The notes: a model not told the origin generated them from the sequence alone. 64,000 bases of DNA from Mediannikoviicoccus sp037890055 (GCA_037890055.1 JBBKBD010000010.1); one strand, 5' to 3'; numbered from the stretch's first letter, positions 32,902 to 42,761 are shown. Numbers and translations are program-made.

Positions 32902-33576
32902 ATGAAGAAAAAAGTTTATGTTCCTGAGGTTGAATCGGAACTTCGTAGAAGATCTGTAACGATGCCCCAGGTAATTAGAAATGCCAGTGGAATAATTATT
33001 TTAAACAAGAGAATAAAATCACTAATTTTTTCTACAGATATAGCTGTAATTCACAATAGCAATCCCGATGCAGTTATGGCAGTGTATCCTTTTACACCGA
33101 CATTAACCATAACACAAGCACTAATGTCCGCATCCTTCGTTCCACTTTTTATAGGTGTTGGTGGTGGACTTACATCTGGAAATAGATCTGTGTACTTGGC
33201 ACTTCAAGCAGAACTTCTTGGTGCCTATGGAGTAGTTGTCAATGCACCAATTAAAAATGAAGTTATAAAAGATATGTCCTCTTCACTTGACATACCTGTG
33301 GTTGCCACAGTGGTTTCAGAAAACGACGACTTCGAAGGGAAAGTAAATGCCGGCGCAAAAATATTTAATGTTTCCGGTGGAAAGAATACAATCGAAATCG
33401 TAAAGAAAGTTAGAGATATATTCGGAGAGGAGTTTCCTATAATCGCAACCGGTGGCAGAACCGAGGAGTCCATTATAAAAACTATTGAAGCGGGAGCAAA
33501 TGCAATTACCTACACTCCTCCTTCCAGTGCAGAAATATTCTCTTCCGTAATGCAAAATTATAGAGAGTTCAAATAA
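32902..33576 (+). CDS. TIM-barrel-like protein of unknown function
   Basis: A 224-residue soluble protein on the plus strand. The alternating strand/helix pattern and the end IIATGGRTEESIIKTIEAGANAITYTPPS resemble the phosphate-binding C-terminal part of KDPG-aldolase-like and other TIM barrels; an N-terminal VTMPQVIRNASGIIILNKRIKSLIFSTD-type region is distinctive. Relatives in Firmicutes are, as I recall, annotated only as 'hydrolase' without proof. It has AGGAGG 6 bases before the ATG and a TATAAT at 32872-32877, and ends at a terminator shared with fni. Confidence 0.75.
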   Translation: MKKKVYVPEVESELRRRSVTMPQVIRNASGIIILNKRIKSLIFSTDIAVIHNSNPDAVMAVYPFTPTLTITQALMSASFVPLFIGVGGGLTSGNRSVYLALQAELLGAYGVVVNAPIKNEVIKDMSSSLDIPVVATVVSENDDFEGKVNAGAKIFNVSGGKNTIEIVKKVRDIFGEEFPIIATGGRTEESIIKTIEAGANAITYTPPSSAEIFSSVMQNYREFK

Positions 33577-33577
33577 A

Positions 33578-33606
33578 AAACAGGTAAGAATTATTCCTAC
33601 CTGTTA
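33578..33606. terminator. Bidirectional terminator between convergent genes
   Basis: AACAGGTA and TACCTGTT form an 8-bp stem; the plus strand continues ATTTTTG and the minus strand TTTTTTATTT. It serves the TIM-barrel gene and fni. Confidence 0.85.
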
Positions 33607-34620
33607 TTTTTGTATTAACTCTTTTAACCTTCCAGTCAAAGTGTAGTTAACATTTTTTAAATCTTCTATTTTTTTAACGCCTAGAAGCATCATTATAATC
33701 TTTGATTTTTCTATTGTTGATTCCACATATTTCTTTGCTTCGTCAAATCCACCATGCATTAAATATCTTAACACCTCGCCGCTAAGCGCAGTAAAGTTTG
33801 CTCCAAGTATAAATGACTTTATAACATTGTCCGCAGTATTTATTCCGCCACTGCTGATGTAAAATGCATCGGGGTTTTCCCTTTTGCAATCCATAAGAGC
33901 TTTCGCTGTTGGTATTCCCCAACAGTACATGTCTGAAAAATCCTTGTCCATATTTCTCATATCTTCAATCTCTATGAAGTTTGTTCCACCGGCACCTGCA
34001 ACATCGATGTACTTAACACCAATATTTGTAAGTTTTTTTGAAACTTCTGCAGATATACCAAAACCAACTTCTTTTATAATAATTGGCTTGTCAAAATTTT
34101 TTATAAGGTATTCAATGTTTTTTTCGATATCTCTGAAGTCCCTGTCACCTTCATCCATAAACATCTCTTGGGCAACGTTTAAATGAAGCTGCATTGCATC
34201 TGCATCTATCATAGAAGAAGCTTCCTTTAGTTCTTCCAAGCTTTTATTAGCAGAAAGATTTCCTATTAATATACCGTCTTCTCCTAAGATATCCCTGGCA
34301 ATTTCGAAAGACTGCCTACATTCAGGATAATCTAATCCAACGGTTTGAGACCCAACTGCCATAGGTATATTTAAATCCCTGGCAATTCTTGCAAGATCTT
34401 CGTTTATTGAAGAAAGTTCGTCTGTACCACCTGTCATTGCATTTATCATTAGTGGAAAGTCTACAGTCTTCCCCAAAAACGAAACTCTTGTGTCAATTTC
34501 TTCAAAGTTAATTCCTGGTAATGAGTTGTTTTCGATATAAATATCTTCGAAAAGATTGTCTCCAACGTATTCAGTTTTCAAATAGCTTTCTACATGTTCT
34601 CTTTTTCTTTCCTGCCTCAT
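33604..34620 (-). CDS. fni: Type II isopentenyl-diphosphate delta-isomerase (FMN-dependent)
   Basis: A 338-residue enzyme that interconverts IPP and DMAPP with reduced FMN. It has FPLMINAMTGGTDELSSINEDLARIA, the substrate segment MQLHLNVAQEMFMDEGDRDF, KEVGFGIS and the FMN-phosphate motif SGGINTADNVIKSFILGANF. Type II isomerase usually goes with the mevalonate pathway, though it also occurs with the MEP pathway. Confidence 0.95.
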   Translation of the reverse strand: MRQERKREHVESYLKTEYVGDNLFEDIYIENNSLPGINFEEIDTRVSFLGKTVDFPLMINAMTGGTDELSSINEDLARIARDLNIPMAVGSQTVGLDYPECRQSFEIARDILGEDGILIGNLSANKSLEELKEASSMIDADAMQLHLNVAQEMFMDEGDRDFRDIEKNIEYLIKNFDKPIIIKEVGFGISAEVSKKLTNIGVKYIDVAGAGGTNFIEIEDMRNMDKDFSDMYCWGIPTAKALMDCKRENPDAFYISSGGINTADNVIKSFILGANFTALSGEVLRYLMHGGFDEAKKYVESTIEKSKIIMMLLGVKKIEDLKNVNYTLTGRLKELIQK

Positions 34621-34679
34621 CTAAACCTCAATTCTAATTAACTTTTCAATAGCATTAATTAAAAACTGTGAACTAATGT

Positions 34680-35723
34680 TTAGTTATAGTCCTCGTCATT
34701 ATCGTAGCCATTGTCGTTATCATCGTTGTAGTTCTCATTGTAGTCGTCATCATCATTGTAACTATTTTGATCTTTGTATTTATCTATTTCACTTGGATCA
34801 ATGAAATAATCTCTAAATATATCTGAGAATAATTTATTCATTTTCTTTTCGTCCGCATAAAAATATGCCACCCTTACACCATTAGGGTACTCATCACCAG
34901 TTGTACCTTCTAGGGTGTATGTGTGTAGTTTGTCTTCACTAAAGTTTACTGCCTTTAGTGCAACTGCTCCAAGATTTCCCAAGTCAATATTGGTTTCAAC
35001 ATTTTGTTTATATACATCTAAAATTTTACCGATATTCAAAATATTTGACGGTTTAAGTACTGCTTTCATAAGCTGTTTTAAAAAGTATTGTTGGTTTTGA
35101 ACCCTCTCTAAATCCGTTCCAGTTCTCAAAAGTTCCCTTGCTCTAACAAAGTAAAGCGCTTGAGCTCCGTCCAATGTGGTTGGTCCCTTTGGAATGTGTA
35201 AATTTATATCTGGCACATTTAATTCCACCGGCGAGTCCACTTCAACGCCACCTACCGCCTCTACAATTCTTGTAACAGCGTCATAGTCTACGCTCATGTA
35301 ATAGTCCACGTCAAGTCCAGTAAGTTCTCTTACTGCCTTTAACGCTCCAGTAATACCATCGTAGGCATGGGCTGCGTTTATCTTTACATCGCTTCCGTTG
35401 TAGTTCACCTTAGTATCTCTAGGAATTGATACTACGTTTATTTCTCCTGTCTTGAAGTTTACATTACATAGCATCATAGTGTCAGTTCTAACATGTTGAT
35501 CCATGGCTTCGCCTTTAACATCTATGTTCTTGTCAACTCCTACTAATAAGAAAAGTAAATCTCCGTCTAGTTTTTGTTCTATTTCATTGTCTTTTCCTAT
35601 GTCTGTTCCATCTATTTCTACAGTGGATCTCTCTTGCAAATCTTTAAGTTCACTAGCTACAAAATAGCCTCCACCAAAAAGTATTAAAGATATTAAAAAT
35701 ATTATTACTGATCTAGCTTTCAT
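34680..35723 (-). CDS. LytR-CpsA-Psr (LCP) family wall polymer ligase
   Basis: A 347-residue protein with one N-terminal transmembrane helix (about 5-22) and an LCP domain (about 55-300): LLVGVDK, RTDTMMLCNVNFKTGEINVVSIPRDTKV, INAAHAYDG, VEAVGGVEVDSPVELN, YVRARE-like FVRARELLRTGTDLERVQNQQYF. LCP enzymes move anionic polymers from lipid carriers to peptidoglycan. The tail (about 325-347) is an Asp/Asn/Tyr-rich run, like the acidic tail of the carboxypeptidase in this window. The ATG at 35723 follows GGAGG. Confidence 0.92.
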   Translation of the reverse strand: MKARSVIIFLISLILFGGGYFVASELKDLQERSTVEIDGTDIGKDNEIEQKLDGDLLFLLVGVDKNIDVKGEAMDQHVRTDTMMLCNVNFKTGEINVVSIPRDTKVNYNGSDVKINAAHAYDGITGALKAVRELTGLDVDYYMSVDYDAVTRIVEAVGGVEVDSPVELNVPDINLHIPKGPTTLDGAQALYFVRARELLRTGTDLERVQNQQYFLKQLMKAVLKPSNILNIGKILDVYKQNVETNIDLGNLGAVALKAVNFSEDKLHTYTLEGTTGDEYPNGVRVAYFYADEKKMNKLFSDIFRDYFIDPSEIDKYKDQNSYNDDDDYNENYNDDNDNGYDNDEDYN

Positions 35724-35795
35724 TTTCCCTCCAAAGAACAAAATGTTCTAATTAATTATATCACTGAGGTTTTATTTTTCAATAGCAAAAAATAG

Positions 35796-35822
35796 AAAAC
35801 TGGGCTAAAATAGCCCAATTTT
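35796..35822 (-). terminator. Terminator after the activase gene
   Basis: TGGGCTA-AAA-TAGCCCA with flanking AAAA/TTTT; the minus strand continues CTATTTTTT. Confidence 0.8.
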
Positions 35823-35846
35823 ATAATTTGAATTGTTACAATTTTT

Positions 35847-38800
35847 CTACATTTCCGCTATAATTTCTTTTCTTTTCAATATTTCCTTAGCTTGAGATAA
35901 CATTAACTTTATTCTATTTACTTGGTTTACCTCACTAGCTCCAGGGTCGTAGTCAATTGGAACGATGTTTGCATCAGGGTACATCTTTCTTACTTTTTTT
36001 ATTACGCCCTTGCCTGTAATATGGTTTGGCAAACATCCAAATGGTTGAATACATACAATATTATTTGCACCAACCTCTATTAACTCAACCATTTCTGCAG
36101 TTAATAACCAACCTTCACCATATTGATTTCCTAAAGACACTATTTTTTCTGCTCTGTCTTCAAGGTCTGTAATATATAACGGAACATGGTATCTAGTACC
36201 TTCCAGTGCACGCCTAATATATTTTCTGTAGTATTCAATATACTTGACGCCCATTTGTGAAACAAATGCAGAGAATTTACCCTTTGATAGTAGCGTTGCC
36301 TTGTGGGTAGTGTTTCTCAAGCAGTAGAGCACAAAGTCAGTCAAGTCTGGAAGCACGACTTCGTTACCTTCAGCTTCCAAAATCTCTTGCAAGTTATTAT
36401 TTGCCTGTGGAAGATACTTAACTAATATCTCACCAACTATTCCAACTTTTGGTATCACTTTTTCTTCTATCTCAATATCAGAAAAATCTTTTACAATTTT
36501 ATCCACATTCTTTTTGAAATTACTTGTGGCACTTTTCTTAATGTCCACTCGACACTTATCTATCCAAAACTTCTTTAAGTCGTCAGTCTCTCCCTTAATA
36601 ACTTCATATGGTCTTGTGGCGTTGGATAACCTCATGATTAAGTCACCATATAAAATTGATATAATCATCTTGTGAGCAAGGGGCGCCGAAATTTCAAACC
36701 CTGAGTTTGTTTCAATGCCCTGGGCCGATAGAGCTATCACCGGAATGTTTGAATAGCCTGCTTCTGCAAGTGCCTTTCTAATGAAGCCTACATAGTTTGA
36801 TGCTCTACATGCACCACCGGTTTGAGTCATAAGAAGGGAAATATTATCGGTGTCGTATCTTCCTGATTTTACTGCTTCCATCATTTGACCAACAACTGTG
36901 ATTGATGGATAGCATGAGTCGTTGTTTACATACTTAAGTCCCTCGTCAATAACCTTTGAGTCAACATCTTTTAGAAACTCTACATTGTATCCTTCCGTTT
37001 CAAAGGCAGCCTGCATAATTGCAAAGTGATCCGGTGCCATTTGAGGTGCTAGTATTGTGTGAGTCTTTTTCATTTCCTTTGTGAAGTCAATGGTTTCAAT
37101 ATGGAAATCGTCATCTTTTATTACTGGCTTTTTGTCCTTTAAAGCCTGTGTTAATGACCTTAGTCTTATTTTAATTGCACCAAGATTTGAAACTTCATCT
37201 ATCTTAATCAAGGTGTAAATTTTTCCCTTTGATTGTAAAATTTCTGAAACTTGGTCTGTAGTTACTGCGTCAATTCCACATCCAAATGAGTTTAGTTGAA
37301 CCAGTTGTAAGTCCTTTGAATTTGAAACAACTTGCGCCGCCCTGTATAGTCTTGAGTGGTACACCCATTGGTCCAGTACCCTAAGTTTACCTTTAATGTC
37401 GTCTTCATAGGTAATAACCGAGTCTTCAGATAGAACCGCCCATCCTAAAGATGTTATTAGTTCTGGGATGCCGTGGTTTATACCAGGGTCCACATGGTAT
37501 GGCCTACCTGCAAGGACAATTGCATTGATGCCCTTTTCTCTAATGTAGGAAAGTGACTTTTGCCCTTCCATTCTTATGTCTTCCCTAAAGGCGTGGAACT
37601 CATCCCAAGCCCTGTCCAGTGCATTTTTTATCTCTGATTTTTTAAGTCCTTCACATTTAAGTTCTTCGTAAAGTCTGTCTGCTAACTTCTTTTTGTTTTG
37701 AAGAGATAAAAATGGATTTAAAAATTTAACTTTTTCGTCATCTAAGTTTTCTAAATTATTTTTTATTACTTCTGGATAACCTGTTACAACAGGACAGTTA
37801 ATATTGTTATCTACATTTTCAAATTCTTGCTTTTCATAGAAGATTGAAGGATAGAAAATAAATTTAACTCCCTTTTCTATTAACTCTTCTATATGGCCAT
37901 GTACCATCTTCGCAGGGAAACACGCAGTCTCACTGGTTATGGAAGCAATTCCCCTTTCGTACATCTGTCTGTCGGATTTGCCTGAAAGTACAACTTCATA
38001 TCCAAGTGATGTGAAGAAGGTAAACCATAGCGGATAGTTTTCATACATATTTAAAACCCTCGGCATACCAACGGTGCCCCTAGTGGCCTTTTCCTTTGAA
38101 AGTGGCTTATAGTAGTTAAATAGCCTATTGTACTTATATTCATACATGTTTGGAAGCTTTGAGTCATTTGATACTTCTACACCTGCTCCTCTTTCACATC
38201 TATTTCCAGTTACATATCTTTTGCCATTGTTAAAAATATTTATTGATAACTTACAGTGGTTTGAACATCTATTACACTGTGCATTTTTTTGCGTATAGGT
38301 AAAGACTTCAAGTTCTTCCTTATTTAAAAGAGTTGTTGCCCCAGTACTTTTTTCCTTCGCCATTAAGGCCATTCCCATGGCTCCCATAAGTCCAGCTATT
38401 TCAGGTCTTACGGCAGTTCTTCCGGTTACCTTTTCAAAGGCCCTTAAAACTGCATCGCCATAGAAGGTTCCTCCTTGAACAACTATGCTCTTGCCCAGGC
38501 GTTTAGGGTCACGAACCTTTATTACCTTTTGAATTGCATTTTTTATTACAGAGTAGCAAAGTCCCGCCGCAATATCCGGAACGCTTGCTCCCTCTTTTTG
38601 CGCCTGCTTTACCTTAGAATTCATAAACACAGTACATCTTGAGCCAAGGTCCACAGGGTGTCTTGATTTTATTGCCTCTTTTTGAAACTCCTCCGCAGTA
38701 TATCCTAGGGATTTGGCAAAGGTTTCAATAAATGAGCCACATCCAGATGAACAAGCTTCATTAAGCTGTATGGAGTCGATTATCCCATCGGATATATGCA

Positions 38801-40079
38801 TGGCCTTCATGTCTTGGCCACCAATGTCCAGTATAAAGTCCACGTCATTTCTAAAATATGAGGCAGCTTTGTAATGAGCTAAGGTTTCAACCTCTCCCAC
38901 ATCAACATTTAACGCAGCCTTTATAAAGTCTTCTCCATAACCTGTTATACCTGAACATGCAATCTTTGCCTTGGGATTTAATTTGTCATAGATTTCCTTT
39001 ATAACTTCAATAACAAGTTCCAGTGGCTTGCCGTAGTTATTGCCATATTTGCTATATAAAATATTATCGTCTTTGTCAATTAAAACAACCTTTGAAGTGG
39101 TTGACCCCGCATCAATTCCTAAATAACATGGTCCTTCATATGTGCTTATGTCGTTTTTCTTGCTGTAAGCTCCACCATGGCTCTTTAAAAACTCTTCATA
39201 TTCTTCATCGTCTTTGAATAGAGGTTCTAAAACCTGCTCCTTATCCACTTCAACTTCAATTGGTCTATTTATTTTTTCAACTAGCTCTTTAAATGGTATT
39301 TCCTCTAGCTCCCTTGATGCAATTGCCGCACCCATGGCAACAAATACTTCGGAGTTTTCAGGAACGATAAAATTATTGTCATCCCTTCCTAATGTCTCTT
39401 TAAATCTTTCCGCAAGTTGGTCCAAAAAGTGTAGTGGACCACCTAGTAGGGCAATGTTTCCCTTAATAGGCCTTCCACATGCAAGGTTTGAGATGGTTTG
39501 GTTTACCACAGACTGTAGTACTGAAACCGCAATGTCTTCCTTGGAAGCACCTTGATTTATTAATGCTTGAATATCTGTCTTTGCAAACACACCACAACGG
39601 GATGCAATTGAAAAAATATTGTTGTAATTCTTTGCATACTCATTTAATCCCGATGCATCGGTTTTAATTAAAGATGCCATCTGGTCGATAAAGGCTCCCG
39701 TTCCACCGGCACAGATGGAGTTCATTCTCTGTTCCACATTGCCTGTTACATAAGTTATTTTACTATCTTCGCCACCGAGTTCGATGGCAACGTCAGTTTG
39801 TGGAATAAATGTCCTTATGGCAGTTGTTCCAGACACAACTTCTTGAATGAAGTTTATATCCCAATACTTTTCTACAAACATACCTCCAGAACCTGTAACC
39901 ATAATTGTAATGTACTTATCTGGGAACTCTTTAAAAGCATCCAAAATAACAGACTTAACAGTCTCTTCCACATTTGATTTATGTCTTTTGTATTCTCTAT
40001 ATAATAGTTTGTTGGATTCATCAATCACAACTAATTTTACTGTGGTTGATCCAACATCAAGCCCAACATTATAAGCCAT
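35847..40079 (-). CDS. Giant 2-hydroxyacyl-CoA dehydratase activase-like protein (two BcrAD/BadFG ASKHA domains + DUF2229)
   Basis: A 1410-residue protein. Two ASKHA ATPase domains stand in tandem, the first from GLDVGSTTVKLV (about 4) and the second from LGIDAGSTTSKVVL (about 325); each has a cysteine-bearing Fe-S motif (SICAGGTGAFIDQM; ACSSGCGSFIETF). A CNRCSNHCKL cluster near 630 and a long DUF2229/CoA-activase part with dehydratase-like cysteine motifs (SCYPS, GGACRASN, QPFGCLPNH) make up the rest. Classical activators such as HgdC are about 260 residues and fire electrons into dehydratases. This large fused form is common in Clostridia but its substrate is unknown. It starts 11 bases before the stop of the radical SAM gene upstream. 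Confidence 0.9.
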   Translation of the reverse strand: MAYNVGLDVGSTTVKLVVIDESNKLLYREYKRHKSNVEETVKSVILDAFKEFPDKYITIMVTGSGGMFVEKYWDINFIQEVVSGTTAIRTFIPQTDVAIELGGEDSKITYVTGNVEQRMNSICAGGTGAFIDQMASLIKTDASGLNEYAKNYNNIFSIASRCGVFAKTDIQALINQGASKEDIAVSVLQSVVNQTISNLACGRPIKGNIALLGGPLHFLDQLAERFKETLGRDDNNFIVPENSEVFVAMGAAIASRELEEIPFKELVEKINRPIEVEVDKEQVLEPLFKDDEEYEEFLKSHGGAYSKKNDISTYEGPCYLGIDAGSTTSKVVLIDKDDNILYSKYGNNYGKPLELVIEVIKEIYDKLNPKAKIACSGITGYGEDFIKAALNVDVGEVETLAHYKAASYFRNDVDFILDIGGQDMKAMHISDGIIDSIQLNEACSSGCGSFIETFAKSLGYTAEEFQKEAIKSRHPVDLGSRCTVFMNSKVKQAQKEGASVPDIAAGLCYSVIKNAIQKVIKVRDPKRLGKSIVVQGGTFYGDAVLRAFEKVTGRTAVRPEIAGLMGAMGMALMAKEKSTGATTLLNKEELEVFTYTQKNAQCNRCSNHCKLSINIFNNGKRYVTGNRCERGAGVEVSNDSKLPNMYEYKYNRLFNYYKPLSKEKATRGTVGMPRVLNMYENYPLWFTFFTSLGYEVVLSGKSDRQMYERGIASITSETACFPAKMVHGHIEELIEKGVKFIFYPSIFYEKQEFENVDNNINCPVVTGYPEVIKNNLENLDDEKVKFLNPFLSLQNKKKLADRLYEELKCEGLKKSEIKNALDRAWDEFHAFREDIRMEGQKSLSYIREKGINAIVLAGRPYHVDPGINHGIPELITSLGWAVLSEDSVITYEDDIKGKLRVLDQWVYHSRLYRAAQVVSNSKDLQLVQLNSFGCGIDAVTTDQVSEILQSKGKIYTLIKIDEVSNLGAIKIRLRSLTQALKDKKPVIKDDDFHIETIDFTKEMKKTHTILAPQMAPDHFAIMQAAFETEGYNVEFLKDVDSKVIDEGLKYVNNDSCYPSITVVGQMMEAVKSGRYDTDNISLLMTQTGGACRASNYVGFIRKALAEAGYSNIPVIALSAQGIETNSGFEISAPLAHKMIISILYGDLIMRLSNATRPYEVIKGETDDLKKFWIDKCRVDIKKSATSNFKKNVDKIVKDFSDIEIEEKVIPKVGIVGEILVKYLPQANNNLQEILEAEGNEVVLPDLTDFVLYCLRNTTHKATLLSKGKFSAFVSQMGVKYIEYYRKYIRRALEGTRYHVPLYITDLEDRAEKIVSLGNQYGEGWLLTAEMVELIEVGANNIVCIQPFGCLPNHITGKGVIKKVRKMYPDANIVPIDYDPGASEVNQVNRIKLMLSQAKEILKRKEIIAEM

Positions 40080-40986
40080 GACTACCTCCTAGGGCACTGC
40101 CCTGAAAAATGTTTCTCTTCTTTAATTCTTTATTGATATTCCCAATGACCTTTATCTTGTCCCTTGGCCAAAGGGGCTTAAATAATTTATTTTTATCAGG
40201 ATCACCTGTAATCCTATGTATAATTATATCTTTCCTAAGTAAATGGATAGCGTCACAAACTGCGTCAATGTATTCATCCATTTCTATTATTTTAAACCTA
40301 GTATTTAAATAGTAATCATAAAGCGGACTATCCCCATAAATATAAAGGCTGTGAAACTTAACGCCCCATATGGGAAGGCCGTTAATGTACTTTACAGTAT
40401 TCATATAGTCTCTATGTTTTTCAAAGGGTAGGCCAAAAATTATATGGGCAATTGTTTTAATGCCTCTGTTATGTAATAACAAAACCTGTTCTTTAAAAAC
40501 GCTATTCTCATAGCCTCTGTTTATTATTTTTGCAGATTCTTCGTTTGAAGTTTGAAAACCAAGTTCAACCCAAGTTTCATACTGATTTGAAATTTCTGCT
40601 AAAAGATTTCTTATGTCTTCGTCTATACAGTCGGGCCTAGTTGCTATGGAAATGCCAACTATATTTGGATGACTCAAAGCTTCATAATATTTTTCCCTTA
40701 AAACCTCCACCGGTGCAAATGTATTTGTAAAGGACTGAAAGTATGCTATGTACTTGTCAGACTCACTTTTGTGTTTCAAAAAATTTATTTGTGAATCAAT
40801 CTGTTCAGTTATGGATAGTCTCCTACTTCCTGCAAACTCTCCTGCACCTTCGTCGCCACAAAAAATGCAACCGCCTTTTCCATTTAATCTATTTGGGCAG
40901 GTAAATCCTGCGTCAATGGAAACTTTAAGAATCTTTTCTCCAAATGTATTTTTTATATAAGTTGATAAATCGTTATATCTTTGCAT
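40069..40986 (-). CDS. Radical SAM protein, YhcC/TIGR01212-type
   Basis: A 305-residue radical SAM enzyme. The cluster-binding cysteines lie in DAGFTCPNRLNGKGGCIFCGDE, the extended spacing of the YhcC/Elp3-like family; further motifs are SIATRPDCI and ELGFQTSNEESAKIINRGY. The reaction is not established. It overlaps the start of the activase gene and is probably co-transcribed. Confidence 0.9.
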   Translation of the reverse strand: MQRYNDLSTYIKNTFGEKILKVSIDAGFTCPNRLNGKGGCIFCGDEGAGEFAGSRRLSITEQIDSQINFLKHKSESDKYIAYFQSFTNTFAPVEVLREKYYEALSHPNIVGISIATRPDCIDEDIRNLLAEISNQYETWVELGFQTSNEESAKIINRGYENSVFKEQVLLLHNRGIKTIAHIIFGLPFEKHRDYMNTVKYINGLPIWGVKFHSLYIYGDSPLYDYYLNTRFKIIEMDEYIDAVCDAIHLLRKDIIIHRITGDPDKNKLFKPLWPRDKIKVIGNINKELKKRNIFQGSALGGSHGL

Positions 40987-41024
40987 GCCATTATACCTAT
41001 TCTAATTAATATAACACAATATCA

Positions 41025-41483
41025 TTAATTCTTTCTTAAATCTTTAAAAAAGTTTTGTAAAAGACAGAGAGACTCTTCCAGTAATATTCCACCTTCAAAG
41101 TCCACTGTGTGATTAAGTTCTTTCCTCTGTAAAATATTATCCACCGAGCCTACAAAACCCCTTTTTATATCATAGGCGCCAAAATAAACTTTTTTTATTC
41201 TTGAATACACCATCGCAGAAGCACACATGGCACAAGGTTCTAAAGTTACATAGAGTTCACAGTCAATAAGTCTCCAACTTTTTATTTTTTTACTAGCCTC
41301 TTCAATGGCAATAAGCTCTGCGTGCTTAAGAGGATTTTGTAAAGATTCCACCAGGTTATGTGCCCTCGCAATTACTTCGTCATCTTTAACTACTACACAT
41401 CCCACTGGCACTTCTTTTAATTCATATGCCTTTTTTGCTTCATTTAAAGCCTCTTTCATAAAGAAAAAATTTTTATCTTCCAT
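41025..41483 (-). CDS. tadA: tRNA-specific adenosine deaminase
   Basis: A 152-residue zinc deaminase converting A34 to inosine in tRNA-Arg(ACG). HAELIAIEEA holds the zinc histidine and catalytic glutamate; PCAMCASAMVYSRI holds the two zinc cysteines. A TATAAT at 41501-41506 on the minus strand is its likely -10. It is divergent from prs. Confidence 0.94.
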   Translation of the reverse strand: MEDKNFFFMKEALNEAKKAYELKEVPVGCVVVKDDEVIARAHNLVESLQNPLKHAELIAIEEASKKIKSWRLIDCELYVTLEPCAMCASAMVYSRIKKVYFGAYDIKRGFVGSVDNILQRKELNHTVDFEGGILLEESLCLLQNFFKDLRKN

Positions 41484-41537
41484 TTAACCCTCCGACTTTT
41501 ATTATAGTACATTTGGAAATATTTATCTCTTTTATGT

Positions 41538-41566
41538 TTGAGAATTAGTACCAACTGTGATATTCT
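41538..41566 (+). promoter_or_regulatory. Promoter of prs
   Basis: -35 TTGAGA (41538-41543), 17-base spacer and extended -10 TGA-TATTCT (41561-41566), 31 bases before the ATG. Confidence 0.7.
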
Positions 41567-41597
41567 TAAGTTAAAGTAAATTTGAAGGGAGCTACAA

Positions 41598-42722
41598 ATG
41601 TCTGAAGAATTTTTTTCTGATGCCCCTTATGGAGAGTTGGGGTTAATAGTATTAAAAAGTTGTTGTCAATTAGGTAAAGAAGTTGATGGATTTTTAAAAG
41701 AACAGTACGGTATAAAGGATCCAGATTTTACATTTATTACCGACATTTCTGAAGTGAGATTTTCGAATGGAGAAGGAAAAGTCACTATCAACGAAACCGT
41801 TAGAGGAAAAGATATCTACATCCTAGCAGATATCGGTAACTACGGACTTACTTATAAAATGTATGGCATGGAAACAAGAATTGGTCCAGATGAACACTTT
41901 GCCGACATTAAAAGAGTTATCTCTGCAATTAACGGAAAGGCTAGAAGAATAAATGTAATCATGCCACTGATGTACTCAAGTCGTCAACACAGAAGAAAGG
42001 CTAGAGAGTCATTGGACAATGCAATGGCATTACATGAACTTCAACATATGGGAGTACATGGAATTTATACATTTGACGTACATGATCCAAATGTTCAAAA
42101 TGCAATCCCACTACTAACTTTCGAAAATATTTATCCAACTGCAGAAATTGTAAAAAAATTTGTGGAAAAGGAAAATATAACACAAGAAGAATTAGAAAAA
42201 AATGATATGATTATCATAAGCCCCGACACTGGAGCTATGGCAAGGGCGGTTTACTATTCAAACGTTTTAAAGCAAGACATTGGTATCTTCTACAAGAGAA
42301 GAGACTACAGTAGAATAGTTGACGGAAAGAACCCTATAGTTGAACACAAGTACATCGGTCAAGATGTTAAAGGTAAGGATATCTTAATCGTAGATGATAT
42401 GATTGCATCTGGAGAATCTGTACTTGACATCTGTATACAACTTAAAGAGCAAGGTGCAAAGAGAATATATGCAGCAGTATCATTCTCACTATTCACAGAA
42501 GGCCCAGCAAAGTTTGACGACTTCTATGAGAGAGGACTACTAAATGCAGTTTACTCAACTAACTTAACCTATGTTCCAGATGAAGTAAAGAATAGACCTT
42601 GGTTCAAACAAGTTAATATGTCAAAACTTTTAGCTAAATTTATCTACAATATAAATCTAGATATTTCACTAAGTGGACTACTAGATAAGACAAGAGGAAT
42701 TAAGAGAATAGTTAAAGATTAA
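41598..42722 (+). CDS. prs: Ribose-phosphate pyrophosphokinase (divergent long form)
   Basis: A 374-residue PRPP synthetase, about 60 residues longer than the usual form. The PRPP-binding loop DILIVDDMIASGESVLD is at about 256-272; MPLMYSSRQHRRKARESL replaces the standard PYARQDR-type motif, and ISPDTGAMARAVYYSNVL holds the expected aspartate region. It makes PRPP for purine, pyrimidine, NAD and salvage (hpt in this window). The start follows AAGGGAG. Divergence from canonical Prs is clear, so the symbol is functional rather than orthologous. Confidence 0.88.
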   Translation: MSEEFFSDAPYGELGLIVLKSCCQLGKEVDGFLKEQYGIKDPDFTFITDISEVRFSNGEGKVTINETVRGKDIYILADIGNYGLTYKMYGMETRIGPDEHFADIKRVISAINGKARRINVIMPLMYSSRQHRRKARESLDNAMALHELQHMGVHGIYTFDVHDPNVQNAIPLLTFENIYPTAEIVKKFVEKENITQEELEKNDMIIISPDTGAMARAVYYSNVLKQDIGIFYKRRDYSRIVDGKNPIVEHKYIGQDVKGKDILIVDDMIASGESVLDICIQLKEQGAKRIYAAVSFSLFTEGPAKFDDFYERGLLNAVYSTNLTYVPDEVKNRPWFKQVNMSKLLAKFIYNINLDISLSGLLDKTRGIKRIVKD

Positions 42723-42727
42723 GTTTT

Positions 42728-42758
42728 AGCCCTTGCATTGCAGGGGCTTTTTGTTTTT
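42728..42758 (+). terminator. Terminator of prs
   Basis: AGCCCTTGC-ATT-GCAGGGGCT is a 9-bp stem with one G-U pair, followed by TTTTTGTTTTT. Confidence 0.92.
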
Positions 42759-42761
42759 CAA

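Noticed and set aside
35735..35749. AGAACAAAATGTTCT as a second LexA box before the LCP gene
   Set aside because: The half-sites are GAAC and GTTC but the spacer is 5 bases, not 4, and no damage-response gene follows.
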